From positions 89,940 through 153,939 of the forward strand of contig NZ_SOZE01000013.1 of the NCBI RefSeq assembly GCF_004519315.1: DNA of 64,000 nt, written 5' to 3'. This stretch comes from Mucilaginibacter psychrotolerans. GTDB lineage: Bacteria; Bacteroidota; Bacteroidia; Sphingobacteriales; Sphingobacteriaceae. Position numbers and translations under genes: made by a program. The notes under the pieces were generated by a model that was not told the origin of the DNA, made no database searches, and saw only the letters and a program-made list of their open reading frames with translations. Each line of letters opens with the position of its first letter. Position 1 is the stretch's first letter. This document shows, in pieces, positions 52,080 to 61,283 of the stretch.

Positions 52080-52670
52080 ATGCTTCCAGAACAGGAATTT
52101 CAAATGTGGCCCGATGCAGACCTGTTAGCACTGCTGAGGCTGGATGACCGTAAGGCATTTGAGATACTGTATAAAAAATATTCGCCCAAGCTTTACTACG
52201 CTGCCTACAATCTGTTCCGTGATAGGGATGTATGCGAGGACCTGGTGCAGGAGCTGTTTATTGATTTGTGGGCTAAACGCAGCGAATTGAAGATTACTTC
52301 ATTGGAGTGGTACTTAAAGGTGGCCATAAAAAACAGGGTGCTGGTTTACATCCGCACGCAAAGGGCTACGTTAGATGTATCGGCCATTGAGGCCCTCGCC
52401 GAAAAGTACAGTGCCGATAGCCGTTTGCTACAGAACGATATTAGCCGCGTGCTGGAAGATAATGTTGCCCGGCTACCCGAGAAATGCCGCCAGATATTCA
52501 CCCTCAGTCGCAAAGAATATTTAAGCAATAAAGAAATTGCCATCCGCCTGGGTATATCTGTAAAAACTGTAGAAAACCAAATGACCATTGCCTTGCGCTA
52601 CCTCCGTAACGGGCTAACGGATTATTTGCCAACTATAGCCGTTATGCTGTTGATGGAGATGTTGCGGTAA
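52080..52670 (+). CDS. ECF sigma factor (Bacteroides expansion family type)
   Basis: A 196-residue sigma-70 family extracytoplasmic function factor. Region 2 is about 29-68 (EILYKKYSPKLYYAAYNLFRDRDVCEDLVQELFIDLWAKR), and region 4 about 134-178 (LPEKCRQIFTLSRKEYLSNKEIAIRLGISVKTVENQMTIALRYLR). Such factors are released from FecR-type anti-sigma proteins when a SusC with an STN domain binds its glycan, and switch on the PUL. The FecR gene that should pair with it lies 2.4 kb downstream, separated by three genes on the other strand. Confidence 0.94.
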   Translation: MLPEQEFQMWPDADLLALLRLDDRKAFEILYKKYSPKLYYAAYNLFRDRDVCEDLVQELFIDLWAKRSELKITSLEWYLKVAIKNRVLVYIRTQRATLDVSAIEALAEKYSADSRLLQNDISRVLEDNVARLPEKCRQIFTLSRKEYLSNKEIAIRLGISVKTVENQMTIALRYLRNGLTDYLPTIAVMLLMEMLR

Positions 52671-52692
52671 AGCCGCTTACCGAGGTTGGCAC

Positions 52693-53049
52693 CTACACCA
52701 AATGCATACCGAAAATCAAGGTGTTGCCGTCTTCATCGTTTACGCTAAAATCGCGCAGCCCGTAACTCCGGTCGCCAATATCGAACTCAAGTATGGCACC
52801 TTTGGCAGTAACTTCATGGTAATAAGCATTCAAATCGTCGCAATAGAAGCAGAACAAGGCCTTACCCGCAGGTTTTTTAATGCCATTGTGTTTAGGTTCG
52901 CTTAAATGGATCCAGGCATCACCATAGGTTAAGCCTACATAATCGCCATGCTCAAAATCTACACTAAAGCCCAGTATATTGGTATAATAGGCTGTAGTTT
53001 TTTTGATATCAGAAACATGGCTTACCGGGGTTGTGCTTAAAATTTTCAT
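52693..53049 (-). CDS. VOC family (glyoxalase/bleomycin resistance-like) protein
   Basis: A 118-residue vicinal oxygen chelate protein starting MKILSTTPVSHVSDIKKTTAYYTNILGFSVDFEHGDYVGLTYGDAWIHLSEP. A second half ends YGLRDFSVNDEDGNTLIFGMHLV, containing the metal-binding strand motif where Glu would be expected. Family members bind metals or antibiotics; no substrate can be named. ATG 53049 gives the standard start; a TTG seven codons upstream is unlikely. It is on the strand opposite to the PUL and 22 bp after the sigma gene. Confidence 0.85.
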   Translation of the reverse strand: MKILSTTPVSHVSDIKKTTAYYTNILGFSVDFEHGDYVGLTYGDAWIHLSEPKHNGIKKPAGKALFCFYCDDLNAYYHEVTAKGAILEFDIGDRSYGLRDFSVNDEDGNTLIFGMHLV

Positions 53050-53083
53050 GAATGAGATTGTTGTTTGCAAACAATGAAAATAC

Positions 53084-54094
53084 TCAATTGTCGTTCAGTT
53101 GCTCTTCAATCAATGCTCTTAACTCTTCCTTGTTTGGCAGATACAATTGATATTTACTAACGAATAATTGCGACGAAACATTATGCATAGCATACTGAAT
53201 AAGCAGGTCATCTTTTTGCTTTGCCAGCACAATTCCTATCGGGGGATTGTCGCCTTCTGTATTCTCCTCATTTTCGAAATAACCGAGGTACATATTCATT
53301 TGGCCTACATCTTCGTAGCCCGCTTCTTCTCTTTTAAGGTCTATCAGCACAAAACATTTAAGTATGCGGTGATAAAAAACCAAATCCACATAATGATGCC
53401 GGTTTCCCAGGGTTATTCTATATTGTCGGCCCACAAATGCAAATCCTTTTCCTAACTCCAACAAAAAGTGCTGTAAATTTTCAATTATCCGTTTTTCAAG
53501 TTCAGATTCTGTATAGTGGTACGGTTCGGGTATTTTCAGAAAATCCAGGATATACGGATCGCGAATAATATCATTTGGATGCAAAATCTTTTGCCCCTGC
53601 CCGGCGAGAGCTATTATAGCTTCTTTGTTTTTAGATGAGGCAAGGCGTAAAAACAATGAGGTATTTATTTGGCGTTTCAATTCTCTTACACTCCAGCGTT
53701 CGTTGATGCCCTGTTGTTGATAGAAAGATCGCTCTAAATGGTTTTCTAGTTTTAGCAATTCAACATAGTGCGACCAGCCCAAAAGGTGCGACACCGTCGC
53801 ACCTTTTGGGTAAGCGATATAAAACTGTCTCATGCGCTTTATATTGCTTAAGCTAAATCCCTTGCCATTTAACATGGAGAGATCTTTAGATAGTTTGGGT
53901 AATAAATCGGAACCATACCTTGCACGCTCTACACCTTCTTGCTCAAATTCCACGATATGACGCCCTATTTGCCAATAGGTATCCAATAATCCGGCATTTA
54001 CAGCTTGTATCGCTTTAGATCGTCCCTCCTCATAAATGGTTGAGATGCTCCCAATAAGATTTTGATATTCACTTTGATTTACCAACTCCGCCAT
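53084..54094 (-). CDS. DUF1016 (YhcG/RpnC-like PDDEXK) nuclease-domain protein
   Basis: A 336-residue protein with an N-terminal DUF1016 helical domain (about 10-155, YWQIGRHIVEFEQEGVERARYGSDLLPKLSKDLSMLNGKGFSLSNIKRMRQFY) and a C-terminal PDDEXK-like nuclease domain (about 175-330). In the latter, FAFVGRQYRITLGNRHHYVDLVFYHRILKCFVLIDLK gives the Asp and the Asp-x-Lys of the active site. Such proteins occur alone or beside restriction-modification and mobile genes; their biology is poorly known. Here it stands between a VOC protein and a reductase. Confidence 0.9.
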   Translation of the reverse strand: MAELVNQSEYQNLIGSISTIYEEGRSKAIQAVNAGLLDTYWQIGRHIVEFEQEGVERARYGSDLLPKLSKDLSMLNGKGFSLSNIKRMRQFYIAYPKGATVSHLLGWSHYVELLKLENHLERSFYQQQGINERWSVRELKRQINTSLFLRLASSKNKEAIIALAGQGQKILHPNDIIRDPYILDFLKIPEPYHYTESELEKRIIENLQHFLLELGKGFAFVGRQYRITLGNRHHYVDLVFYHRILKCFVLIDLKREEAGYEDVGQMNMYLGYFENEENTEGDNPPIGIVLAKQKDDLLIQYAMHNVSSQLFVSKYQLYLPNKEELRALIEEQLNDN

Positions 54095-54220
54095 AATTTC
54101 CAGGTCGTATAACTTTTAATCCAAAAATAGGAAAGAGTATCGTAAAAAGGGAACAAGCACAATACACAACAGTACCCTAATCACGATCAGTTCAGACCGC
54201 TCTTGCCATCAGCCCTATCA

Positions 54221-54775
54221 TCACTGTTTTACATAGTGAAGTGCTACGCACCCCGATTTAAAGATCTTCGTTTCTACCAATTTTAAGCCTAATGTTTCCG
54301 GCAGTGTGATGCCTTTTAATAGCCGTGTACCTTCTCCGGCAATAAAAGGTTGTACTACAAAATGGTATTCATCAACCAAACCCAATGCTATCAGGTGCGA
54401 TGAAAACGATACGCCGCCCAGGCTTATCGGCTTTCCTTCGCCTTGCTTTAATTTCAATATCTCTTCCGCCGGATCTGCCCGGCTAATGGTGGTGTTGTGG
54501 TCGTAGACACTGGTTAGGGTTTGAGAGAAAACAAGCTTTTCCAGCGAATCGAATACCCTGGCAAACTCATTGGTGGCTTTACCCATCGACTGGTTTTTGG
54601 CAACCTCGGGCCAAAAAGGTACCATCAATTCGTACGTTTTACGCCCGTAAGCCAGCAGGCCCATACCCCGCAATAATTCTGTAAAGTATTCGTGCAGTTC
54701 GTCATCGGCAATGCCTTTGGTGTGGTCGCAGCAGCCATCTATGGTAATGTTGGTGGCGTAGATTACTTTTCTCAT
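54221..54775 (-). CDS. Dihydrofolate reductase family protein (RibD C-terminal-like)
   Basis: A 184-residue reductase of the RibD C-terminal / YwjB type: MRKVIYATNITIDGCCDHTKG at the N-terminus, LLAYGRKTYELMVPFWPEV, and the nucleotide-binding PISLGGVSFSSHLIALGLVDEYHFVVQPFIAGEGTRLLKG. These are stand-alone proteins, often of unknown substrate, not the DHFR of folate synthesis. Cytosolic. No relation to the surrounding mannan locus is evident. Confidence 0.88.
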   Translation of the reverse strand: MRKVIYATNITIDGCCDHTKGIADDELHEYFTELLRGMGLLAYGRKTYELMVPFWPEVAKNQSMGKATNEFARVFDSLEKLVFSQTLTSVYDHNTTISRADPAEEILKLKQGEGKPISLGGVSFSSHLIALGLVDEYHFVVQPFIAGEGTRLLKGITLPETLGLKLVETKIFKSGCVALHYVKQ

Positions 54776-55047
54776 TTGCTTAGGTATTAGTTTTTGATTG
54801 GTTCGCGAGGATTAAAATCAAAAATATAAAACGGCATGCACAATGGTGAGGGTAATCGCGGCAAAAAAAGGGCGTTTTGAGCCCCAGATTGTGGATCAAC
54901 TTCGCTCATGGAGTCTGTCATATAGTTACAAAATATAGTCACCCGTTTGTGTTGGATATCCATCCTGCAAAATATTTTCACATTGTTTAGGGGGTAGCCC
55001 CTGCAATTGCATCTTACCTATATAAACCACCAATAACGCATACCTTC

Positions 55048-55995
55048 TTGAAAAAACGTAACCAGGCTGGCGATAGCTCGCAGCAGGAAAAACTTGTAGA
55101 AAAGTACTTTGACGATTTGCGGCTTAACGGGCAAAAAGCTGCGGATTACGATTCGGAGTTCGACGGCGAGGGGGTTTACAACCGCATCATCTCGGTTATA
55201 GATCAGCCACTGCCGCAGCGGCGGGTTGCATCGCGCAGGTGGATTGTTGCGGCGTCTGTTGCCCTTGTAGTAATGTCATCGGCGGTTCTGGCCCTGTATC
55301 ACAATAGTTTTCGCAATTATTTTTATCCTATACAAACCAAACAGCTTATCGCCGCCAACGGGCAGGTACTGAATTACACCCTGGCCGACGGCACCAAAGT
55401 TTGGCTAAACGGTGGCAGCAAGCTAAGCTATCCCAGCGAATTTCGCGGTAATTTACGGGAGATTACCCTCGAAGGTGAGGCCTATTTGGAGGTTGTGCAC
55501 GATGCATCCAAATCGTTTATTGTGCATACGGGGGCTATCCGCACGCAGGTGTTGGGTACCAGTTTCAACGTGAAGGCCTACCCGGAAGATACTTTTGTGA
55601 AGGTAGATGTAACCAGCGGCAAGGTGGGCGTTATTCCGGCAGCTGAGGGTAACAAGCCTGCGCAAACCGTGTTCCTTACGCCAACAGAAGAAGTTTATAT
55701 CAACAAAAAAAACAATACCGCTCTCAAATTAACCGGCGTTGATGCAGCCACCTTAAGCAATTGGAAAGATGGCGGGCTTGTGTTTAAAAACATGGCCTTG
55801 CGCGAAGTTTTGAACGCTTTGCAGCATCGCTATAATGTAAAAATGATTGCAGATGCCAACCTGCTGAAATGTACTATATCGGCCAATTTTACCAACGTGT
55901 CCTTGCAGAACATTATGGTGATCATATCCAAATTGGTAAAGGGTAAAGTGGTGCAGGAGGGGCAGGTATACCATTTTAAAGGCAAGGGCTGCTAA
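55048..55995 (+). CDS. FecR family anti-sigma factor
   Basis: A 315-residue inner-membrane anti-sigma protein. A cytosolic sigma-binding N-terminus (about 1-66) precedes one transmembrane helix (about 68-88, IVAASVALVVMSSAVLALY). The periplasmic part has the FecR domain (NGQVLNYTLADGTKVWLNGGSKLSYPSEFRGNLREITLEGEAYLEVVHDASKSFIVHTGAIRTQVLGTSFNVKAYPE) and the DUF4974 domain (LVFKNMALREVLNALQHRYNVKMIADANLLKCTISANFTNVSLQNIMVIIS). The only start consistent with the frame is TTG 55048. It directly precedes the SusC with STN domain, as expected. Confidence 0.93.
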   Translation: MKKRNQAGDSSQQEKLVEKYFDDLRLNGQKAADYDSEFDGEGVYNRIISVIDQPLPQRRVASRRWIVAASVALVVMSSAVLALYHNSFRNYFYPIQTKQLIAANGQVLNYTLADGTKVWLNGGSKLSYPSEFRGNLREITLEGEAYLEVVHDASKSFIVHTGAIRTQVLGTSFNVKAYPEDTFVKVDVTSGKVGVIPAAEGNKPAQTVFLTPTEEVYINKKNNTALKLTGVDAATLSNWKDGGLVFKNMALREVLNALQHRYNVKMIADANLLKCTISANFTNVSLQNIMVIISKLVKGKVVQEGQVYHFKGKGC

Positions 55996-56071
55996 AATCA
56001 AATCATTAATAACAAGAGATACAACCAATTATCAGTTCACCCCAAAAACAAGGAAGACAGCAATGACATAA

Positions 56072-56195
56072 AAAATAAAAAAACCCTGGCCAAAGGGATT
56101 TGAGCAGGGTTGATTAAAATGCCGGGTTATTATTAAGTGTAGCGTTTAGAGGTCCAATTCAGAACGAAACACTTGAATTTCAAACACTTTAATTT
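56072..56195 (-). ncRNA. Candidate antisense RNA opposite the SusC 5' region
   Basis: On the minus strand, TTTG (56228-56225), 18 bp, then TAAATTTG (56206-56199) forms a promoter with a full -7 match; transcription would start near 56195. About 85-110 nt downstream is a terminator: AACCCTG (56111-56105) pairs with CAGGGTT (56088-56082) and is followed by TTTTTATTTTTTATG. The predicted RNA of about 120 nt lies antisense to the SusC leader between FecR and SusC. Cis-antisense RNAs in this position (DonS type) repress PULs in Bacteroides fragilis. Existence here is a prediction. Confidence 0.55.
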
Positions 56196-56205
56196 TTTCA
56201 AATTT

Positions 56206-59200
56206 ATGAATATATCTCTATTTTCAAATGGAGTAGTTCGTTATGTTTTTATATTAATGAAATTTACCTCGCTCGCCTGTTTTGTGGTTTGCCTCATGTG
56301 CCTCTCGGCCATCGCAAACGACTCTTTCGGCCAGAAATTTCTGGAGCAGCCGGTAACGCTTAAGTTGAAAGACGAAAAGCTTACCGATGTGCTGGACAAA
56401 ATTTCTGCCGATAAGCAGTTGAAGTTTGCCTATGCCGATAATGTGCTGAAGCCAGGCTACAGAGTAAGCGTTAATGCAAGCAACAAAAGTATCAAACAGG
56501 TACTGAATGAGGTTTTAACTCCGTTTAACCTCTTATACAAGATCATCGACGATGTAGTGGTTATCAGCGAGCGCAGCGATGCAAATGCCGTAGCGGCCAG
56601 GCCTGCAAAGCAATTCGCCAAGATTACCGGTAAGGTAACTGATGATGCCAACCTGCCCTTGCCGGGCGTAAGCGTTAGGATTAAAGGAACTACCATTGCC
56701 ACGGTAACGGATATCAACGGCAACTTTATCTTAGATGCGCCCGATGCAACCGGTACGTTGGTGTTCAGCTTTATTGGCTTTACCGCCAAAGAAGTGCCGC
56801 TTAACGGGCAAACTACGGTAAACACCCGGTTACTGCCAGAGCGTACTTCGCTCAACGAAGTCATCGTGATTGGTTACGGTACGCAAAAACGTTTGAACGT
56901 AATAGGCGCGGTAGACCAGGTATCGTCGGCAGCCATAGAGGGCAAGCCATCGGTAAACCTAACCCAGGCTTTGCAGGGTACGTTGCCCAACTTAACCATA
57001 CAGCAAACCAGCGCTGAGCCGGGCGCGTATGCCAATATCAATATCCGCGGCGTAAGTACGCTGGGTAACAACAGTCCCTTGGTAGTGATAGACGGTATTA
57101 CCGGCGGCGATATCAACCTGCTGAATCCGCAGGATATAGAAAGCGTATCGATACTGAAAGATGCGGGCAGCGCGGCCATCTATGGTTCTCGTTCGGCCAA
57201 TGGCGTAATTTTAGTAACCACAAAAAAAGGTAAAAAGAATGCCGGCGCAACCCTAACCTACAACGGGCAGGCAGGCGTGCAGATGCCGCATGTAGGCTAT
57301 AAACCGGTGCAGGGTTTCGAGAATGCTATCCTGCGCAACGAAACGGTAGTAAACGCCGGTTTGCAGCCCATTTATAGTCCGGCGCAAATACGGGCTTTAC
57401 AGCAAAATGGCGATAACGAGTGGTTTTTAGATGCTATCCTGAAAAACGGTGAGCAGCAAAGCCACAACCTGGCCCTGAGTGGCGGCGCAGCCAATACAAC
57501 CTACATGGTTTCAGCCGGCGTAACCGACCAGCGCAGCAATTTGGTTGGCCCCGATTACGGCCTCAGGCGCTACAATTACCGCATGAACCTCACTACCGAG
57601 TTCGGCAGGTTAAAGCTGACGAGTATTCTGGCTTACGCGCGTACCGAAATTAAGGAGCATTCCTACAATACCTCAACCCTGATTGTTGATGCAGGACGTA
57701 CGCCTACCTATTACAAGATACAGGATGCGGATGGCAACTTCCTTACCAACGATGTTTTGCAGGAATTTAACCCGCTGGGTATTTTGGAGAAAGGCGGCTA
57801 CCGCAAGCGCGATAACGACAACATCTTTGGTAACCTTAACGCAGAGCTTACCGTTACCAAAGACCTGAAACTGAAAGGCGTTTTTGGCGGTACGCTGCTA
57901 TCTAACCACATGTTTGGCCGGGTAATACAGGTGAACTACCTGCCTAAAGGCACTTATGGAGCAGACAGGAATACCGATGATGACAACAACAAAAACCTGT
58001 TCATCAACACGCAGTTTTTGGCGCAGTACACCAAAACCATTGCTAAAAACCATAATGTAGATGTGCTGGTAGGTGTAGCCAACGAAAGCACCAACAACAC
58101 CAGCAATTTCCTGCACCTAAAATATACCGACCCGGAGCTGGGTACACCGGTAACAGGCACTATTATCGACCCATCATCTACAGGGACGAACAACAACACG
58201 GTAGAAACCAGCCTCAACTCTTTATTTGGCCGCGCAGGGTATTCATTCAAAAACAAATACTACGGCGAGGTTGATTTCAGGGTGGATGCATCCTCTAAAT
58301 TCGCCAAGAAAAACCGCAACGCGTTTTTCCCCTCCATTTCGGGCGGTTACCGTTTAACCGAGGAGGATTTTATGGAAAACTACCGCAGTAAGGTGGGCGA
58401 CTTGAAACTCCGCGCATCCTACGGTATTTTGGGTAACCAAAACGTAAGCGATTACCAATATCAGCGTACCTACGGGCCCTTCCAGGATGCATATGGTTTC
58501 AACAATTCCAGCGTAAGCGGCACCTCCATCACCTTTGCCAACCCGGATATCCGCTGGGAGCGGGCGGCTACCTTTAACGTAGGTGTGGATGCAACGTTTT
58601 TGAACAACGCGCTTAGCCTGTCGGTAGATTATTTCAACAAAATAACCCGCGATATTTTATTGCCGCCAATAGTGCCTGGCACTTTCGGCGCGGGCCTGCC
58701 CGATTATAACGCCGGCAAGGTGCAAAACCACGGCTGGGAAGTGAATGCCAGCTACCGACTGAAAACAGGTGGTTTCAATCACTCGTTCTCCTTTAACGTT
58801 GCCGACTCTAAAAACAAGGTGCTTTACCTGGAAGGCGGCGACCAGTTGCGCAGCTACGACGAGATGCAAATCATCAACAAAGTTGGCCTGCCCATAGGCT
58901 CGTACGTTGGCTACAAACGCGATGGTTATTTCCAAAACCTGGACGATGTAAACAATGGGCCTAAATTTGCCGGTGTGAACGTAGTGCCGGGCGATAACCG
59001 CTATGTAGACGTAAACGGCGACGGCATTATAGATGATAACGACAAATTCGTTTTAGGCAACGGTTTCCCGCGCTTAACGTTTGGCTTTACCTATAACGTT
59101 ACCTACAAAGGTTTCGATTTGAATGTGTTTGCGCAGGGCGTAGGCAAGCGTAGCATGTTTGTGCGCGGCGAACAGGTAGAGCCTTTCCACTTTGGTTACT

Positions 59201-59586
59201 CGCAGGTGATATACCAGCATCAGTTGGATTACTGGACCCCGCAAAACCCTGATGCACGTTTCCCGCGGCTGGCCGCAAATGGCAGCCAAAGTAACGAGAA
59301 TAACTTCCGCCGCGGCTCGGATATGTACCTCTTCGATGGCTCGTATCTGCGGGTAAAGAACGTACAGTTTGGCTATACGCTTCCTGGTGGCATCGCCAAA
59401 AAAATAGGCATGCGTAAGGTTAGGGCATATCTTACCGGCCAAAACATCCTTACTATCTCAGGTATGAAATTCCTCGACCCTGAAAGCACCGAGTTTAACA
59501 GTAATGTACAGGCGGGTGGCGCTAACAGCGGCAGGGCATACCCTACGCCAATTTATTACGGGTTTGGCATTGATGTAACCTTATAA
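56206..59586 (+). CDS. SusC/RagA family TonB-linked outer membrane protein with STN domain
   Basis: A 1126-residue transporter. After a signal peptide (LMKFTSLACFVVCLMCLSAIANDSFG, about 18-43) come an STN signalling domain (TLKLKDEKLTDVLDKISADKQLKFAYADNVL...VVVISE), a carboxypeptidase-regulatory-like domain (ITGKVTDDANLPLPGVSVRIKGT), the plug (VIGYGTQKRLNVIGAVDQVSS, SPLVVIDGITGGD, IESVSILKDAGSAAIYGSRSANGVILVTTKKG) and a long barrel. The STN domain signals to the FecR protein just upstream. ATG 56206 is used; ATG 56257 is an alternative start. Followed after 11 bp by SusD. Confidence 0.95.
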   Translation: MNISLFSNGVVRYVFILMKFTSLACFVVCLMCLSAIANDSFGQKFLEQPVTLKLKDEKLTDVLDKISADKQLKFAYADNVLKPGYRVSVNASNKSIKQVLNEVLTPFNLLYKIIDDVVVISERSDANAVAARPAKQFAKITGKVTDDANLPLPGVSVRIKGTTIATVTDINGNFILDAPDATGTLVFSFIGFTAKEVPLNGQTTVNTRLLPERTSLNEVIVIGYGTQKRLNVIGAVDQVSSAAIEGKPSVNLTQALQGTLPNLTIQQTSAEPGAYANINIRGVSTLGNNSPLVVIDGITGGDINLLNPQDIESVSILKDAGSAAIYGSRSANGVILVTTKKGKKNAGATLTYNGQAGVQMPHVGYKPVQGFENAILRNETVVNAGLQPIYSPAQIRALQQNGDNEWFLDAILKNGEQQSHNLALSGGAANTTYMVSAGVTDQRSNLVGPDYGLRRYNYRMNLTTEFGRLKLTSILAYARTEIKEHSYNTSTLIVDAGRTPTYYKIQDADGNFLTNDVLQEFNPLGILEKGGYRKRDNDNIFGNLNAELTVTKDLKLKGVFGGTLLSNHMFGRVIQVNYLPKGTYGADRNTDDDNNKNLFINTQFLAQYTKTIAKNHNVDVLVGVANESTNNTSNFLHLKYTDPELGTPVTGTIIDPSSTGTNNNTVETSLNSLFGRAGYSFKNKYYGEVDFRVDASSKFAKKNRNAFFPSISGGYRLTEEDFMENYRSKVGDLKLRASYGILGNQNVSDYQYQRTYGPFQDAYGFNNSSVSGTSITFANPDIRWERAATFNVGVDATFLNNALSLSVDYFNKITRDILLPPIVPGTFGAGLPDYNAGKVQNHGWEVNASYRLKTGGFNHSFSFNVADSKNKVLYLEGGDQLRSYDEMQIINKVGLPIGSYVGYKRDGYFQNLDDVNNGPKFAGVNVVPGDNRYVDVNGDGIIDDNDKFVLGNGFPRLTFGFTYNVTYKGFDLNVFAQGVGKRSMFVRGEQVEPFHFGYSQVIYQHQLDYWTPQNPDARFPRLAANGSQSNENNFRRGSDMYLFDGSYLRVKNVQFGYTLPGGIAKKIGMRKVRAYLTGQNILTISGMKFLDPESTEFNSNVQAGGANSGRAYPTPIYYGFGIDVTL

Positions 59587-59597
59587 ATATTGCTATC

Positions 59598-61250
59598 ATG
59601 AAAAAGATTAAAAACTATAATAAGGCTGCGTTCTTCATTATGCTGATTGTTTTTACGTCGGCCTGTAAGAAACTCGACCTTGCACCGGCAAACAAGTTTA
59701 CCGATATAAATTACTGGACCACTACCGAGAAAGCCAACAGTGTGCTCAACACTGCTTACTCGCAAATGTACCGTAACGACTGGTTCTTTTACAACGAAGG
59801 CGCTTCTGATAATGCCTACAACGGTAGGGGTGATAACAGCGGCGTAGCATCGCTCGCGGCAGGTACCTATGATGCATCATTAGGCCGCGTAAAAGATGAG
59901 TGGAACTACCATTATTCGGGCATAAAAACCTGCAATATCTTTTTAGAGAACGTGGACAGGGTAACCACCCTGGATGCTAATCTGAAGGCCCGTATGAAAG
60001 GCGAGGCAAGGTTTATCCGCGCGTTCCACTTTTTTCAGTTAGAAACCTGGTTTGGCGATGTGCCCTTGGTAGATAAGGATATCACCATTGATGAATCTAA
60101 AACCATTGCCCGCACCCCAAAAGCGCAGGTGATTGATTTTATACTGAAAGAACTGGATGAGGTAGCCGCTGTGTTGCCGGTAAATACCGCATACCCCGCT
60201 GCCGACCGTGGCCGCATTACCAAAGGCGCTGCCTTTGCATTAAAAGCAAGGGTACAACTTTACGATAGCCGCTGGGCTGATGTGGTTACTACCTGCGAAC
60301 AACTCATTGGTAATAACAGTAATGGGACATACGGGCTGTTCAGTTCTTACGAAGGCTTATTTTTACCGCAGAACGAGTATAACAACGAGGTGATACTGGA
60401 TCTGGAGTACGTACCCAACGTAACCAACCGCACCTACAACAGCTTTTTTGATTTTGCACCGCTATCGGTAGGCGCAAGGCTAAATGCACTTGCCCCAACG
60501 CAGGAACTGGTGGATAGTTACCTGATGGCTAATGGCAAAAAGATAAGCGATGCGGGCAGTGGCTACGATGAGAATAACCCGTATGTAAACCGTGACCCGC
60601 GCTTAACTAACACCGTTGTTTACAACCTGTACCAATGGAAAAAGCCCGACGGCACCACCAAAACCATCTATACCAAACCAGGCTCAGACCCGGCGCCTGA
60701 TGCCAACACCGGCCGCGGTACTGATGAATACGCCTCGGGCGCGGTAAGCTCGCCAACTGGTTATTACATCCGCAAGTATTACGATCCTACATCGGCAACC
60801 AATTTCCAATCGGGGTTGAATTTGATTATGATACGTTATGCCGATGTGTTGCTGATGTATGCCGAAGCCAAAAACGAGCTGGGTCAGATGGATGCAGGTG
60901 TTTGGGATAGAACCATCAAACCAATCCGCAGCCGCGCAGGCTTTACCGATGCTGCCGCATTGAATTTCCCGGGCGGTGCACAAACTACGCTGCGCGACAT
61001 AGTGCGCAACGAACGCCGCACCGAGCTGGCGATGGAAGGCCTGAGGATATTCGATATACGCAGATGGCAAACCGCTGAGACCGTGCTGAATGGTTGGGCG
61101 CATGGTGCCAAATACGGTACAGCTTCTATCGATAATGGCTACATCCGCGCTAACCTGCGCAGCTTTGATAAAAGCAAAGCCTACTTATGGCCCATCCCGC
61201 GCGATGAGCGTAATGTTAACCCCAACCTTACGCAAAACCCGGGTTGGTAA
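59598..61250 (+). CDS. RagB/SusD family nutrient-binding lipoprotein
   Basis: The 550-residue SusD partner of the STN-type SusC. Lipoprotein signal with Cys-23 (VFTSACKKLDLAP), then TEKANSVLNTAYSQMYRN, a TPR-like core (RMKGEARFIRAFHFFQLETWFGDVPLVDKDI), RYADVLLMYAEAKNELG and the C-terminal RNERRTELAMEGLRIFDIRRWQ...YLWPIPRDERNVNPNLTQNPGW. Length is typical of glycan-binding SusD. With the GH76 gene downstream, mannan-derived oligosaccharides are the likely ligand. Confidence 0.95.
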   Translation: MKKIKNYNKAAFFIMLIVFTSACKKLDLAPANKFTDINYWTTTEKANSVLNTAYSQMYRNDWFFYNEGASDNAYNGRGDNSGVASLAAGTYDASLGRVKDEWNYHYSGIKTCNIFLENVDRVTTLDANLKARMKGEARFIRAFHFFQLETWFGDVPLVDKDITIDESKTIARTPKAQVIDFILKELDEVAAVLPVNTAYPAADRGRITKGAAFALKARVQLYDSRWADVVTTCEQLIGNNSNGTYGLFSSYEGLFLPQNEYNNEVILDLEYVPNVTNRTYNSFFDFAPLSVGARLNALAPTQELVDSYLMANGKKISDAGSGYDENNPYVNRDPRLTNTVVYNLYQWKKPDGTTKTIYTKPGSDPAPDANTGRGTDEYASGAVSSPTGYYIRKYYDPTSATNFQSGLNLIMIRYADVLLMYAEAKNELGQMDAGVWDRTIKPIRSRAGFTDAAALNFPGGAQTTLRDIVRNERRTELAMEGLRIFDIRRWQTAETVLNGWAHGAKYGTASIDNGYIRANLRSFDKSKAYLWPIPRDERNVNPNLTQNPGW

Positions 61251-61283
61251 TTTATTTATTAATAAAACTTTAAGCTTAAAAAC

